A DNA stretch of 64,000 nucleotides from Prochlorococcus sp. AG-347-I19 (lineage in GTDB: Bacteria > Cyanobacteriota > Cyanobacteriia > PCC-6307 > Cyanobiaceae), in assembly GCA_003279105.1 (NCBI GenBank), contig QCBO01000003.1:1-64000 (forward strand), read 5' to 3'. The notes below the pieces were generated by a model. It searched no databases. It saw only the letters and a list, made by a program, of their open reading frames with translations, and was not told where the DNA came from. Of the stretch, positions 1-10,429 are shown piece by piece. Numbering within the stretch: the stretch's first letter is position 1; each line of letters begins with the position of its first letter. Both the position numbers and the translations under genes were made by a program.

Positions 1-564
1 TATTCTACTTCCAAATCTAGAACTTATTTTTTTTTGGTTTACTGCTGAAATAATCTCAGGATTAAGATTAAGAAAATCATCAATCCATAAATTATCTATT
101 ACATCTTTATAAAAATTATCTATATTATTTTCAATGCATGGATCTTGAGTTACCCCTATTTCAATACTATATTCATCAATAATATTTTTGCAAAAAGCAT
201 GGAATGTAGTTACTTGTAATTTATAAATTTGATTAACAAAATTATCAATTTCGGATATAGTTTTTTCCTTAGATTTTTCGTTCTCTTTAAACTTTAGATA
301 CCAATCCTTAAGGGTATTATCAATCTTACTTTCATTATGATTTTGCAAAAATAATTTTAAATCCTGAAATCTCAAAAATATTTTATCTCGTAATTCAGAA
401 CACGTATTTTTTGTAAAACTTAATAAGAGTATCTCATCTGGTTTAATTTTTTTCTCCAAAACATTTCTTAAAACTAAATGAGCTAAAGTGAAACTTTTGC
501 CAGTTCCTGCGCTTGCTTCTACTAATTTAAATTTATTATCTAATTTAATTTGATTTATATCCAT
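1..564 (-). CDS. recB: RecB-like exonuclease V beta subunit, N-terminal part (runs off window edge)
   Basis: Reverse-strand translation MDINQIKLDNKFKLVEASAGTGKSFTLAHLVLRN... has the UvrD-type Walker A (EASAGTGKS); adjacent to recC. Confidence 0.85.
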   Translation of the reverse strand, partial: MDINQIKLDNKFKLVEASAGTGKSFTLAHLVLRNVLEKKIKPDEILLLSFTKNTCSELRDKIFLRFQDLKLFLQNHNESKIDNTLKDWYLKFKENEKSKEKTISEIDNFVNQIYKLQVTTFHAFCKNIIDEYSIEIGVTQDPCIENNIDNFYKDVIDNLWIDDFLNLNPEIISAVNQKKISSRFGSRI

Positions 565-576
565 ATCTTTATAACA

Positions 577-1050
577 TTAATAATTAACCTTATTTTTATA
601 AAGTAAGTAATTCTTAAATTTATTTTTTAAATATTGCTCTTCTAAAGCAATCTTAAATTTAATTATTAAAATTAAACTTGTTGATAAAAATAAATAATAA
701 AAAGATAACTTTGTTATAAAAACGCCAAAGGAAATAAATATTAAAGAATAGTACATTGGATGTCGCGTAAATCGATAAATACCCTTAGTAACAAGATTGC
801 TATTTTTTAAAGGTCTTGGGAAAGGGGATAAATTTCTTCCTAAGTCTTTAATTGCAACTAACAATATTATGAAAGCAATTATGATAATTAAAAAACCCAC
901 AAAATAAGAAAAAGGAGTTACTTTAATTATTTGTTTTTCTGGAATAAATTCCCATTTAAAAAAATGGAGACTAATAATAAAGAACTGTAAAAAAACAAGA
1001 ATTATTTCATAAGAAGCATTTAAAAAAATTTTTAACTGAAATTTAGTCAT
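577..1050 (-). CDS. Isoprenylcysteine carboxyl methyltransferase-like / phospholipid methyltransferase membrane protein
   Basis: ORF; multi-TM; GIYRFTRHPMYYSLIF motif typical of ICMT/PEMT family. Confidence 0.65.
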   Translation of the reverse strand: MTKFQLKIFLNASYEIILVFLQFFIISLHFFKWEFIPEKQIIKVTPFSYFVGFLIIIIAFIILLVAIKDLGRNLSPFPRPLKNSNLVTKGIYRFTRHPMYYSLIFISFGVFITKLSFYYLFLSTSLILIIKFKIALEEQYLKNKFKNYLLYKNKVNY

Positions 1051-1053
1051 TAT

Positions 1054-4000
1054 TTATTTATTTAATGCTTCAATAAGAGGACCATATAATCTAAATGATA
1101 ATTTATCAAAATTAATATTTCCTAGAAAGAAGTCTGGTTCTTTTTTATTTCCAAAACATAATTTCATTTCGATATTATCTCTTTCTCCTTTAGAAAAAGT
1201 TTTATTACCAATCCATCTATCGGTAAAAGCTTTTTTCTCATTTTTTGATTTTAATTTTGCTTCTACATATTTAAAAGCACTTTCTGGAGGCAGAGGAAAA
1301 CATTTTTCAGAATAATTTTTAAAAATATTTATATATTCCTCTAAAATTAAATTCGACTCAATTGCTCCAGGGGTTTGAATAATTTGCGATTTATAATTAT
1401 TTTCTGTTCTAAAAATTACTTTAGTCTTTTTTATATTCTTCTTTAAAGAAGAAATGAAGAGTGATTTTATCCAAGCCTCTATCAAACGACTTAAACTTAA
1501 TTTCGCATGAATCAATTCAATTACTGTGTCATCAGCCATGAAATATTCTTCTTTATTTGCATTTGATTTAACATAAATTCTATTTATATTATTATGTTGA
1601 CTCAAACTTTTAGATAGACTTTCTAATAAATCTTTGATTTCTTTTTCCTTTATAAAAATACTATTTTTGGGAATAATAATCCCATTTTTAACCAATTGAT
1701 CATTAATGTTTAAATTTTTTAAATCATCAATAATATTATGGTTATCAATTTGTAACTCCTGGATAATTTTTGTAATTAGTTGCGATTTCTCCAGATTACT
1801 TACATACTCCTCATCTGGATGATGAATAAATATTTCCTTGGGAGAAATATTTTTTTTAATTAACCAATATTTTTGTGGCGTCTTGAACCAATAAATTAGT
1901 TCTGATAATTTGTAATTTTTAATATCAGATTTTTTTTCAATCCAATCTATATCTTCTACTAAAGAATAATTACTTTTAATTATTTCAGGGCTATCAATAT
2001 CAATTATTTCTTTTTTATTTAAATCAGAATCTTTTATTATTTGTTCTCTTTTACCTTGTTTTAAAAAACTATCAAAAAAAGAAATTAACTCTTTTATAGG
2101 AAATGAAACATCTAATTTTTTATTGTTTTTATCATTCTTTACCCAAGAAACTATAAATTTATCTCTACAAGCAATTAACAATTCAAGAAATAAATATTTC
2201 TCTCTTTCAAAAACTGATGGATCGCCAAGGTGATATTTATTATTTAATAAATTAATATTTTCATTCTTTGATAATTTTGGATAATAAGCACTGTTCATGT
2301 TTATTAAGAAGATAACCTTATGTGGTATTTGCCTTGCATTCTCAATATCACTTACAAGGATCTTGTTGATACGTGATTTGCTTTGATATTTAGCTTCATT
2401 TATGCAAGAAATTAATATCTCTCTAAAAACATTTAACAAAATAAGATCATCAGGAATTAAATGTATTGAATGTTTATCAAGAATTCTATTTATTTCACTA
2501 ATTTCTAAATAAAAATTTCCATTAGAATCAGCAATACTTTTTAATATAAACTTTATCTTTTCAATCCAACATGAGTAAGAAAAAGATCCCCTTAGCAAAT
2601 TAATATATTTTTTAAAATCAAGTAATAATTCAACCCATTTATTCAAATCCAAATTTAAATGTTTCAAACTAAAGGGTTTTAAATTAAGATTACTTAAATT
2701 TTCTTCTTCGTCATAAATTAAGCCTAAAGTAATTCTATTAATGCACCACTCTAGAGTATTTTTTTCTTCCCCTAACCTTTCATTAGCATCTAATCCCCAA
2801 TGAAAACCAACTTGTGTAAGTAAGAAAATAATTTCATCCTTCTCCGTAATATCAAAATCAAAAATGTTCTGAGTTTCTTTTTTAGAAAGCATATAATCTA
2901 TTTTTTCAAGTGTAATTTTCTCATTTGCTATTTCAGTGATGTCAATTAAAAATTTATAAATGTCTGGAGAATCATAATTATCATCATCAATAAAAAAATA
3001 AGGTATCTTTGCACCATTAATTAACTCATTATTGAAGATATACTTTAGATAAGGTTTAATTTGATTAGTTTGTGGAGATAAAATAGCAATATCACTATAT
3101 TTAATACTCTCGCAAGAATTTATTATTTCTACAATCTTATTTCTTATATACTCTAATTGACTATTCTGATTAAAATGCTCACAAAGTAATATTGAATCAT
3201 CCCTTTCATTTACAATAAAATCATTGCTATTATTATCAATTAGTCTTTTTTGGATTTGATTAAGAAGAGGAATATCTTTATTCTCTTGAAAATTAGTTGT
3301 TGGATCAATATATATTAAATTATTTTTTAAATTTATACCTTCTTTATAAATATTTTCCTCAATTAATTTCTGAAAGTTTGCTCCAAATTTGCCAAATATT
3401 TTCTCTATATTTGTATTATTTGAATTCGATTTACTTTTAAAATTATCAAATTCCAACTCACCTTCAATAAAATTTATTCTATTCCATAAATCATCTCCTG
3501 CAGATAATAAATATAAATTTACCTTAGTAAATTTTGAAAGTTCTGAATAAAAGTTAATATGTAGTTTAGATAAGTTATTATCAGAAATAATATAAATTTG
3601 ATTTGGCATTTGTAATTGAAAGTTTTTAACTTTTGTCAAATGCTTTATTAATTTAATCATGTATAAACATGCAGGCTTTTCAGATATCTTTTTCTCTAAT
3701 AATTTATATAAAATAGGCTGCCAAAATTGATCTGAATTTAAATTTTTAAATAGATTAGGCGAATTAATTTCATATCTATTCCATTCAGCAATCATTTCAG
3801 GTCTAAAAATTAGATAATCAATGAAATTATTCGCGATCTTTTTTGTCAGGTTATATAGGTCTCCATCAATTGTTTTTTCATTATCCAAATATTTATTAAT
3901 CCAATTTTTAAGCGGAAATGATTCTTTAAAGCTATTTAATTCTTCTAATGAATCAATAATGCCCCACTTAATTGACTCAAAATTCCATAAACCCATATCT

Positions 4001-4236
4001 ATGCCGGGGAAAAAATTTGTCAATAATGATTCCGTGAAATTTGATATTGTCTTAAATTCATAGAGAGCACTTATTTTGTTTTTTATAGTTATTTGTTCAT
4101 TTAACCAGTTCCCCAAAAAATAATTAGGAACAGCTATTTCTAAGTTTTCAGTTATGAGAGGTGGACATATTTTTAATTCTTCGGCCAAAAGCTCAATAAT
4201 CACTTCAATTTTGTTTGACTTATATAGATTGAGCAA
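1054..4236 (-). CDS. recC: Exodeoxyribonuclease V gamma subunit (RecC)
   Basis: 1060-aa ORF next to recB; LAILSPQTNQIKPYLKYIF-type RecC region. Confidence 0.85.
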   Translation of the reverse strand: MLNLYKSNKIEVIIELLAEELKICPPLITENLEIAVPNYFLGNWLNEQITIKNKISALYEFKTISNFTESLLTNFFPGIDMGLWNFESIKWGIIDSLEELNSFKESFPLKNWINKYLDNEKTIDGDLYNLTKKIANNFIDYLIFRPEMIAEWNRYEINSPNLFKNLNSDQFWQPILYKLLEKKISEKPACLYMIKLIKHLTKVKNFQLQMPNQIYIISDNNLSKLHINFYSELSKFTKVNLYLLSAGDDLWNRINFIEGELEFDNFKSKSNSNNTNIEKIFGKFGANFQKLIEENIYKEGINLKNNLIYIDPTTNFQENKDIPLLNQIQKRLIDNNSNDFIVNERDDSILLCEHFNQNSQLEYIRNKIVEIINSCESIKYSDIAILSPQTNQIKPYLKYIFNNELINGAKIPYFFIDDDNYDSPDIYKFLIDITEIANEKITLEKIDYMLSKKETQNIFDFDITEKDEIIFLLTQVGFHWGLDANERLGEEKNTLEWCINRITLGLIYDEEENLSNLNLKPFSLKHLNLDLNKWVELLLDFKKYINLLRGSFSYSCWIEKIKFILKSIADSNGNFYLEISEINRILDKHSIHLIPDDLILLNVFREILISCINEAKYQSKSRINKILVSDIENARQIPHKVIFLINMNSAYYPKLSKNENINLLNNKYHLGDPSVFEREKYLFLELLIACRDKFIVSWVKNDKNNKKLDVSFPIKELISFFDSFLKQGKREQIIKDSDLNKKEIIDIDSPEIIKSNYSLVEDIDWIEKKSDIKNYKLSELIYWFKTPQKYWLIKKNISPKEIFIHHPDEEYVSNLEKSQLITKIIQELQIDNHNIIDDLKNLNINDQLVKNGIIIPKNSIFIKEKEIKDLLESLSKSLSQHNNINRIYVKSNANKEEYFMADDTVIELIHAKLSLSRLIEAWIKSLFISSLKKNIKKTKVIFRTENNYKSQIIQTPGAIESNLILEEYINIFKNYSEKCFPLPPESAFKYVEAKLKSKNEKKAFTDRWIGNKTFSKGERDNIEMKLCFGNKKEPDFFLGNINFDKLSFRLYGPLIEALNK

Positions 4237-4253
4237 TTTACTGGTTGGTTATA

Positions 4254-4571
4254 TTACTCAACTTTAAATGGATCAGTTATTTCTGCATTAGGAAATTCGA
4301 ATTCCCCAACAGCAACAAACTCTAACCGCAGCTTTAAGAAAGTTATAAATTTTTTATCCGTCGATAAAATAGCAGCTGGAGGTGATGGAATCTTTGCTTT
4401 TAGATCAACAAATTGGGTGGTTTGCAAAAATGATGGATTTTTTAAAAGCCAAAAATCTATTTCTTTATTATTTTCTTTATAGTTCCTCATCCTTTCTTTC
4501 AAAATCTCCTCAATTGGTTCTTCAACAGTTAAAAACTTTTGACTTGCCGCTACGAAAAAATATGTTGTCAT
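4254..4571 (-). CDS. ycf54: Ycf54 family protein (Mg-protoporphyrin IX monomethyl ester cyclase accessory subunit)
   Basis: MTTYFFVAASQKFLTVEEPIEEILKERMRNYKE... matches recalled Ycf54/DUF2488 pattern. Confidence 0.85.
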   Translation of the reverse strand: MTTYFFVAASQKFLTVEEPIEEILKERMRNYKENNKEIDFWLLKNPSFLQTTQFVDLKAKIPSPPAAILSTDKKFITFLKLRLEFVAVGEFEFPNAEITDPFKVE

Positions 4572-4579
4572 TTTGAAAT

Positions 4580-5296
4580 TTAATTTGATGTAATAAGGGA
4601 CTTCATTTCACGTACAGACTTTTCCAATCCTATCGCTAAAGCCCTTGCAACAATACTATGACCTATATTTAACTCGTTCATATTGTTAATTGATGCAATT
4701 TTTTTAACATTATTGTAGTTAAGGCCATGACCAGCATTAACAACTAACCCTAGGTCATTTGCTAAATGTGTAGACTCTATAATCCTTTGAAGTTCTTTAT
4801 ATTGTTCAGATCCTGATAGTTCAGCATATTTTCCAGTATGTAATTCTATAAAATCAAAACCTATCTCTTTGGAATAATTTATCTGTTCTCCAAGAGGATC
4901 AATAAATGCACTTACTTCTATATTTAAATCCCTTAAATTCCCAACAAAATTCTTAAGGTATTGGACATTACTTTTTAAATTCAACCCGCCTTCAGTAGTA
5001 ACTTCCTCTCTTTTCTCGGGGACAAGCGTTACATAATCGGGAAGAATTTTTTTGGCAATTTCTAACATTTCTTCTGTAGCAGCCATTTCTAAATTGAGTT
5101 TTGTTTTTATAGTCTCTTTCAAAAGGAATACGTCTCTATCCTGTATATGTCTTCTATCTTCTCTTAGATGTACTGTTATAGAGTCAGCCCCTCCTAATTC
5201 AGCTAAAAAAGCAAATTGCACAGGATCAGGCTCGACAGTTTTCCTCGCTTGCCTTACATTTGCAATATGGTCAATGTTTACTCCTAAAGTAGCCAT
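4580..5296 (-). CDS. pdxJ: Pyridoxine 5'-phosphate synthase
   Basis: MATLGVNIDHIANVRQARKTVEPDPVQFA...; start placed at this Met rather than the 356-aa ORF start. Confidence 0.93.
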   Translation of the reverse strand: MATLGVNIDHIANVRQARKTVEPDPVQFAFLAELGGADSITVHLREDRRHIQDRDVFLLKETIKTKLNLEMAATEEMLEIAKKILPDYVTLVPEKREEVTTEGGLNLKSNVQYLKNFVGNLRDLNIEVSAFIDPLGEQINYSKEIGFDFIELHTGKYAELSGSEQYKELQRIIESTHLANDLGLVVNAGHGLNYNNVKKIASINNMNELNIGHSIVARALAIGLEKSVREMKSLITSN

Positions 5297-5396
5297 AATT
5301 TTGAAAATTTTAGTTTCTAGACAATCTCGTAACCGCCCAATAATAGCTAATAAAAAAAGGCAAACACTTAAATTATTAATATACAGTAAATAGAAC

Positions 5397-6071
5397 TTGA
5401 AGAAGAATTCCTTAAATATTTGGCGTAAAATCAATCCTGTGTTGGGATTTATTGCAATGTTCGTTACCCAGGACGTTGTTTTGAGATTCTTTTTTAGAAA
5501 AAAGAAAATATTAAAAAATGGTTTTTCGATTCCCGTAAATTCCTCTATCATTTTGGCTCCAACCCATAGATCAAGATGGGACGGCATAATACTCACAATG
5601 GCAATGGGTAGAAGGGTAACAAAAAAGGATTGTAGATTTATGGTTACCAAATCCGAAATGAGAGGGATACAAGGTTGGTTTTTAAAAAGACTTGGATGTT
5701 TTTCGATAAATCAATTATCGCCATCTCTCTCAGCATTAAGATATGCCATTGATCTTATAGAAAAAGGAGAACAACTAGTTGTTTTCCCCGAAGGAAAGAT
5801 TAATAAATATGGAAAAAAATTAGTTCTCAAAGAAGGATTGTATAGATTAGCCAGACTGGCTACCAAAAAAACAACTTCTATTATTATTATTCCAATTGGA
5901 ATTGCTTACAGCAAAATACCTCCGAACTTTAGGGGCGAATTTTGTTTATCCTTTGGAAAACCAATACCAATTAATGATTACTCAAACCTTACTATCAAAG
6001 ACTTCAATAAATTTCTAAATGAAAAAATGACTCAAGAGGAAGAAAAAGCATTAAAAAGTTTAGGTAGATGA
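5397..6071 (+). CDS. 1-acyl-sn-glycerol-3-phosphate acyltransferase (PlsC-like)
   Basis: ORF with THRSRWDG (HX4D variant) and VVFPEGK motifs; TTG start. Confidence 0.85.
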   Translation: MKKNSLNIWRKINPVLGFIAMFVTQDVVLRFFFRKKKILKNGFSIPVNSSIILAPTHRSRWDGIILTMAMGRRVTKKDCRFMVTKSEMRGIQGWFLKRLGCFSINQLSPSLSALRYAIDLIEKGEQLVVFPEGKINKYGKKLVLKEGLYRLARLATKKTTSIIIIPIGIAYSKIPPNFRGEFCLSFGKPIPINDYSNLTIKDFNKFLNEKMTQEEEKALKSLGR

Positions 6072-6102
6072 ATCTGCAATAAGTTACTATGAATTTTAAT
6101 AA

Positions 6103-6630
6103 ATGAATAAGAAAATGAAACTCTTAAAATTAATCCCAATTTTATTTATATTTTTTGGATATGTTCCTTACAAAAATGAAGTTCATGCAGAAATAAGGAA
6201 TCCAGAAGAATTCAGAGTACTTTCAAATGAGGGTAAAAAGCTTTCTATCGCAAACGTAGAATATTTCATAAAAGAGGGTGATAAATATATTAATACCGGG
6301 GATTTCGAAAAAGCCAAGGATTTTTATCTAGACGCTAGAAAATTGGCAAAGCAACTTGCCTCTTTTTATTCTGATCTAAATTCATCCTTCAAAGGAATTG
6401 ATGCGAGAATACCAAATGAAATGCAAAGGAAAGGTAAGCAAACATTACAAATTTTGGCAGAATCAAATGAGAGATTAGCCTCTATGTATATAAAAACTGA
6501 AAAGCCTGAGGTTGCAGTACCCTTACTTGTTGAAACAATTAGAATAATGTCACCTAGTAGTCCAGAAGGTAAAGAAGCTTATGAAAAATTGATCCAACTA
6601 GGATTTGTTGAAACAAAATACAAAGGTTAA
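6103..6630 (+). CDS. Conserved secreted/TPR-like hypothetical protein
   Basis: ORF with N-terminal signal-like hydrophobic segment and helical repeats. Confidence 0.7.
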   Translation: MNKKMKLLKLIPILFIFFGYVPYKNEVHAEIRNPEEFRVLSNEGKKLSIANVEYFIKEGDKYINTGDFEKAKDFYLDARKLAKQLASFYSDLNSSFKGIDARIPNEMQRKGKQTLQILAESNERLASMYIKTEKPEVAVPLLVETIRIMSPSSPEGKEAYEKLIQLGFVETKYKG

Positions 6631-6642
6631 TTAAAATTTATT

Positions 6643-6873
6643 ATGATTACGAAAAAAGAAGTTGTTAAATTAATCACTAAAAAAATTCCAAGTTCCCAGG
6701 TTTTTGTTGAAAACCTCAAGGGAAATGATCATTTACAAGTAACTGTAATTGCATCTGAATTCAATGGATTATCATTAGTTAAACAACATCAGCTAGTATA
6801 TTCTGCTTTGAAGGAAGAATTAGCTTCAGAGGCTATCCATGCACTGGCTTTGAAAACAGAAACTCCAAATTGA
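6643..6873 (+). CDS. bolA: BolA family protein
   Basis: 76-aa ORF, LVKQHQLVYSAL...IHALALKT motif; adjacent to monothiol glutaredoxin. Confidence 0.9.
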   Translation: MITKKEVVKLITKKIPSSQVFVENLKGNDHLQVTVIASEFNGLSLVKQHQLVYSALKEELASEAIHALALKTETPN

Positions 6874-6876
6874 ATT

Positions 6877-7200
6877 ATGGACAACCTAACAAAAGATAAA
6901 ATACAAAAACTGATTGACTCAAATCCAGTGATGGTTTTCATGAAGGGAACAAAATTAATGCCTCAATGCGGTTTTTCCAACAATGTAGTTCAAATACTAA
7001 ATTCCCTAGGGGTAGAATTTGGTACATTTGATGTTTTAAGTGATTTCGCTATACGAGAAGGTATCAAAGAATATTCAGATTGGCCAACAATTCCTCAAGT
7101 TTACTTAAAAGGAGAATTTCTTGGAGGATCAGACATTCTTATTGAAATGTACAACTCTGGATCTCTTAAAGAAAAAATAGAAATTGAATTAGCGTCTTAA
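6877..7200 (+). CDS. grxD: Monothiol glutaredoxin (Grx4 type)
   Basis: [41 protein letters not shown]. Confidence 0.95.
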   Translation: MDNLTKDKIQKLIDSNPVMVFMKGTKLMPQCGFSNNVVQILNSLGVEFGTFDVLSDFAIREGIKEYSDWPTIPQVYLKGEFLGGSDILIEMYNSGSLKEKIEIELAS

Positions 7201-7248
7201 GATAATTAGTGAGTATAAATACTGTATTAATTAATAAAAATTAATATT

Positions 7249-7518
7249 TTAAATCATTTTTTTATCAAAAAACCCTTTATTTCCATCTCCATCTGGATCA
7301 ATAAAACTTGACGGATCTAAAATCCATCTTTCAATTAATCTTTCTAATTTCTCTTGATCCTTTTGCTCTAAACTACTGCAATTCCTTAATGCTTGGAGAT
7401 AACCATCACTATATAATTTAAGATCAGATGGTGTATGAAAACGTGTAACTAAGTCTTGGCAACTATCGCAAATTGACTGAAAATGACGAATTGCTTTGGG
7501 GTTTTCAAATGATGTCAT
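7249..7518 (-). CDS. Conserved cyanobacterial hypothetical protein
   Basis: ORF, 89 aa. Confidence 0.7.
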   Translation of the reverse strand: MTSFENPKAIRHFQSICDSCQDLVTRFHTPSDLKLYSDGYLQALRNCSSLEQKDQEKLERLIERWILDPSSFIDPDGDGNKGFFDKKMI

Positions 7519-7604
7519 AATTCGATAAATTCTGATTTTTATTTTGCATTTGTTATACCTTATTAGAGACGATCAAAAATTGCCTGGCCAAACAGTAATT
7601 AAGA

Positions 7605-8342
7605 ATGCAATCAACTGAGCAAATCTTAGCTTCAACTCCTGGCAGTTCACAATTGCCTACGAGCTCTCAAACTCCTTCAAGAGTTCTAGTTGTTGAACCT
7701 CACCCCACACTTAGAACAGTCCTTGTGCAAAGGCTTCGCCAAGATGGCCATTTAGCTGCAGCAGTTGGCACAGCTGCAGAAGCTATTGACTTATGCAGAG
7801 AACAATCACCTGACTTATTAGTTAGCGCAGAAATCCTCGAGCAGAATACTGCAATGAGACTTGCCCAACAACTTGGGTCTTCAGTCATAGTTTTAACGGC
7901 AAGATCAGGTGTTGAAGCATTAGTAAATCTATTAGATGAAGGGGCGGATGATGTTCTCAGAAAACCTTTTGGACTCGAAGAGCTTGCAGCAAGATGCAGA
8001 ACACTTTTAAAAAGGGGAAGGATAGGATTACAAGAAAAAGTTGAGGTTGGTCCCTTAGAGGTTCATCTTCTTTTAAGACAAGTTACTCTAAGCGAGAAGC
8101 CCGTAGAACTAAGTCCTAGGGAGTTCGCACTGCTATGCGCTCTTTTAATGCCACCAGGAATGGTTAGAAGTCGTCAAGAGCTCTTAAGGATGGCCTGGCC
8201 GCCCTTCAGTGGTGGCCCTAGGTCTGTAGATACACAGGTATTAACTTTACGGAGGAAATTAGAACAGGCTGGATTAGGCGAAGGCGGGGGAATAACCACT
8301 GTTAGGCAACAAGGTTATAGATTCAGTATTGATAATATTTAA
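7605..8342 (+). CDS. OmpR-family response regulator with degenerate receiver domain
   Basis: Receiver-like N-terminus plus winged-helix C-terminus (SRQELLRMAWPP...VDTQVLTLRRKLE); phosphoacceptor Asp position is Ala. Confidence 0.9.
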   Translation: MQSTEQILASTPGSSQLPTSSQTPSRVLVVEPHPTLRTVLVQRLRQDGHLAAAVGTAAEAIDLCREQSPDLLVSAEILEQNTAMRLAQQLGSSVIVLTARSGVEALVNLLDEGADDVLRKPFGLEELAARCRTLLKRGRIGLQEKVEVGPLEVHLLLRQVTLSEKPVELSPREFALLCALLMPPGMVRSRQELLRMAWPPFSGGPRSVDTQVLTLRRKLEQAGLGEGGGITTVRQQGYRFSIDNI

Positions 8343-8845
8343 TTTAGAAAAGCAAAAAGTTCACCAATAATCATAAAAACTGATATTAATGTCAGTAATT
8401 TATATGTCCATAGTGGTGATATGTGAGATATTTCCTTAATAGCAATACCAGTATTACTGCAAACAATTAATAATAATTTTTCAAAGTTTTCAACTCGTTG
8501 TGGAACAAGAAAATTATCTCCTTGAAAAGTATTAAAGTAATAAACTTTACTACCCTGACTGGTTGGCAAAGATTTAATTGATTTAATATCTTTCCAAGAT
8601 ATCTCCCAATTTTTTTTTCCTAAGAATTTAGAAATAAAGCTGCTTTTGTATGAAATTTTATTACTGCAAGTTTCTACATAATCACTCGTAATATTATTTA
8701 TAAAATAAAGTCCCAAGGTAAAAATAATAATAGAGGGGATTTTTAATTTTTCAATTGAAATAAATGGCAAAGGAATTGTAAGAGCTAAATAAAGAGAAAT
8801 TAACGAGCTTTTTACAAAAAAAAGAGTTTTAAACTTTTCTATCAT
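8339..8845 (-). CDS. Hypothetical membrane protein (PH-like domain possible)
   Basis: ORF with TM segments, 168 aa. Confidence 0.65.
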   Translation of the reverse strand: MIEKFKTLFFVKSSLISLYLALTIPLPFISIEKLKIPSIIIFTLGLYFINNITSDYVETCSNKISYKSSFISKFLGKKNWEISWKDIKSIKSLPTSQGSKVYYFNTFQGDNFLVPQRVENFEKLLLIVCSNTGIAIKEISHISPLWTYKLLTLISVFMIIGELFAFLN

Positions 8846-8860
8846 TTCAGAAAAATCCTT

Positions 8861-10405
8861 TTAGTCGGGCAATTTAAAACTGTTAATGTTTAACTTTGCA
8901 CCTATTTTGTGAGCGCATGCGTATCCACTAAAAGCAACTGCATTAAGGCCTTGACCAGGGAAGCATGAATCCCCTACACAATAAAGGTTTTGAATTTTTG
9001 TAGTGTTGAAAGGCATTGGCAAAAGTCCAAGCAATTTTTTACTGGGAATTGGCCCATAACTACCTTCATATCTTCCAAGAAACTTTTTATGAGTTTTAGG
9101 AGTACCAATTTCTTTGTGATCAATATTTTGTTCAAGATTAGGAAGAATAGTTGATATTTTTTCAACAAGAAAAGAAAAATATTTTTCTTTCTTTTGCAAA
9201 TATTCTTTCCTTGATAGGCCTGCCCATTCACTTATCGATGAAGGAGTAAATGCATGTATGATATGTTTACCTTCTGGAGCCAAAGACGAGTCAAGCAAAG
9301 TAGGTATAGAAACAAAAATAACTCCCTTTTCACTTTCTAATTCATCCCAATTTTCAACGATTATGTGATGACAATTAAAATTATCGGATATTAGATTTTT
9401 CTCTACTCCAAGGTGAATCGAAACAAAAGAAGGTGAGGGTTTATAAGTTTCTGACCACTTATATTCACTTTTTGGGACGTTTTTACTAGAAATTAATCCT
9501 TTAGTCTTATCTTTTAATCCAAATGTATCCCATCTAGTGGAGTTAGATACAATAATATTTGAATATATCTCTTCACCATTTGAGAGCTTAACTCCTACAG
9601 CCTTCTCATCCTTTAAGAGGATTTCAGTCACATTGGCTTTATATCTAACTTTTCCTCCTAATTTTTCAATTCCAGAAACAAACTTCTCTGCTATCCTTCC
9701 AACTCCCCCTTTTGGATAATTTATCCCCCCGGCATGCCTATCTGTAAATACCATTCCCGCATTAATCATAGGGGTTTTTAGAGCTGGCATTACAGACCAA
9801 CAAAAACATTCAATATCGATAAATTTTAAAAGTTCAGGATCTTTTATAAACTTTCTCGCAACATCTCCTGCATTTGCAGGTAACCATCTAGCTAATCCTA
9901 AACAGGATATTGGAGATTTAAAGAAAACTTTAAAAAGATAACTTGGATCCTCAATTGATAAAAGAGGCATTGAATCTAAACATTTAAATACACTTGCACA
10001 AGTATCATAGAATTTCTTGATACCTTTTTTTTCGTTGGGGAAACTAGCTGATAATTTGCTTATAAATTGCTCATAATTTTTATCTACAGAAATATTAAAG
10101 TTATGTGGTAAGTGATATTCAAGTTGAACAGGATCGGGAATAGTTTCACATTTTTCATTCACATCTTTCAAAGCACGAGTTAATAAATTGGTATAGCCTT
10201 TTTTTCCAAATCCAAAAATCATTGAAGCCCCTACATCAAAGGTATAGCCTTTTCTCTTAAAAGAGCCTCCACTTCCGCCTGGAATAACATATTTTTCAAG
10301 AACTAATACTCGTGCCCCCTTAGCTGCTAATTGTGATGCTGTTACTAAACCTCCAATTCCTGAGCCAATAATAATTGCATCGAAGTTTTCCTTATTTAAT
10401 TCCAT
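8861..10405 (-). CDS. crtH: Carotenoid (prolycopene) isomerase
   Basis: FAD-binding IIIGSGIGGLVTASQLAAKGARVLVLEKYVIPGGSGGSF; CRTISO-like full-length ORF. Confidence 0.9.
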   Translation of the reverse strand: MELNKENFDAIIIGSGIGGLVTASQLAAKGARVLVLEKYVIPGGSGGSFKRKGYTFDVGASMIFGFGKKGYTNLLTRALKDVNEKCETIPDPVQLEYHLPHNFNISVDKNYEQFISKLSASFPNEKKGIKKFYDTCASVFKCLDSMPLLSIEDPSYLFKVFFKSPISCLGLARWLPANAGDVARKFIKDPELLKFIDIECFCWSVMPALKTPMINAGMVFTDRHAGGINYPKGGVGRIAEKFVSGIEKLGGKVRYKANVTEILLKDEKAVGVKLSNGEEIYSNIIVSNSTRWDTFGLKDKTKGLISSKNVPKSEYKWSETYKPSPSFVSIHLGVEKNLISDNFNCHHIIVENWDELESEKGVIFVSIPTLLDSSLAPEGKHIIHAFTPSSISEWAGLSRKEYLQKKEKYFSFLVEKISTILPNLEQNIDHKEIGTPKTHKKFLGRYEGSYGPIPSKKLLGLLPMPFNTTKIQNLYCVGDSCFPGQGLNAVAFSGYACAHKIGAKLNINSFKLPD

Positions 10406-10429
10406 TTTTTGGATCTTTGATAATTCATT

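Noticed and set aside
3821-4063. 80-aa plus-strand ORF
   Set aside because: Entirely antisense to recC; no recognisable motif.
4580-5650. 356-aa ORF as pdxJ
   Set aside because: Upstream third overlaps plsC-like gene antisense and is hydrophobic non-family sequence; PdxJ homology starts at MATLGVNIDH (5296).
8974-9231. 85-aa minus ORF inside crtH
   Set aside because: Alternate frame of a well-supported gene.
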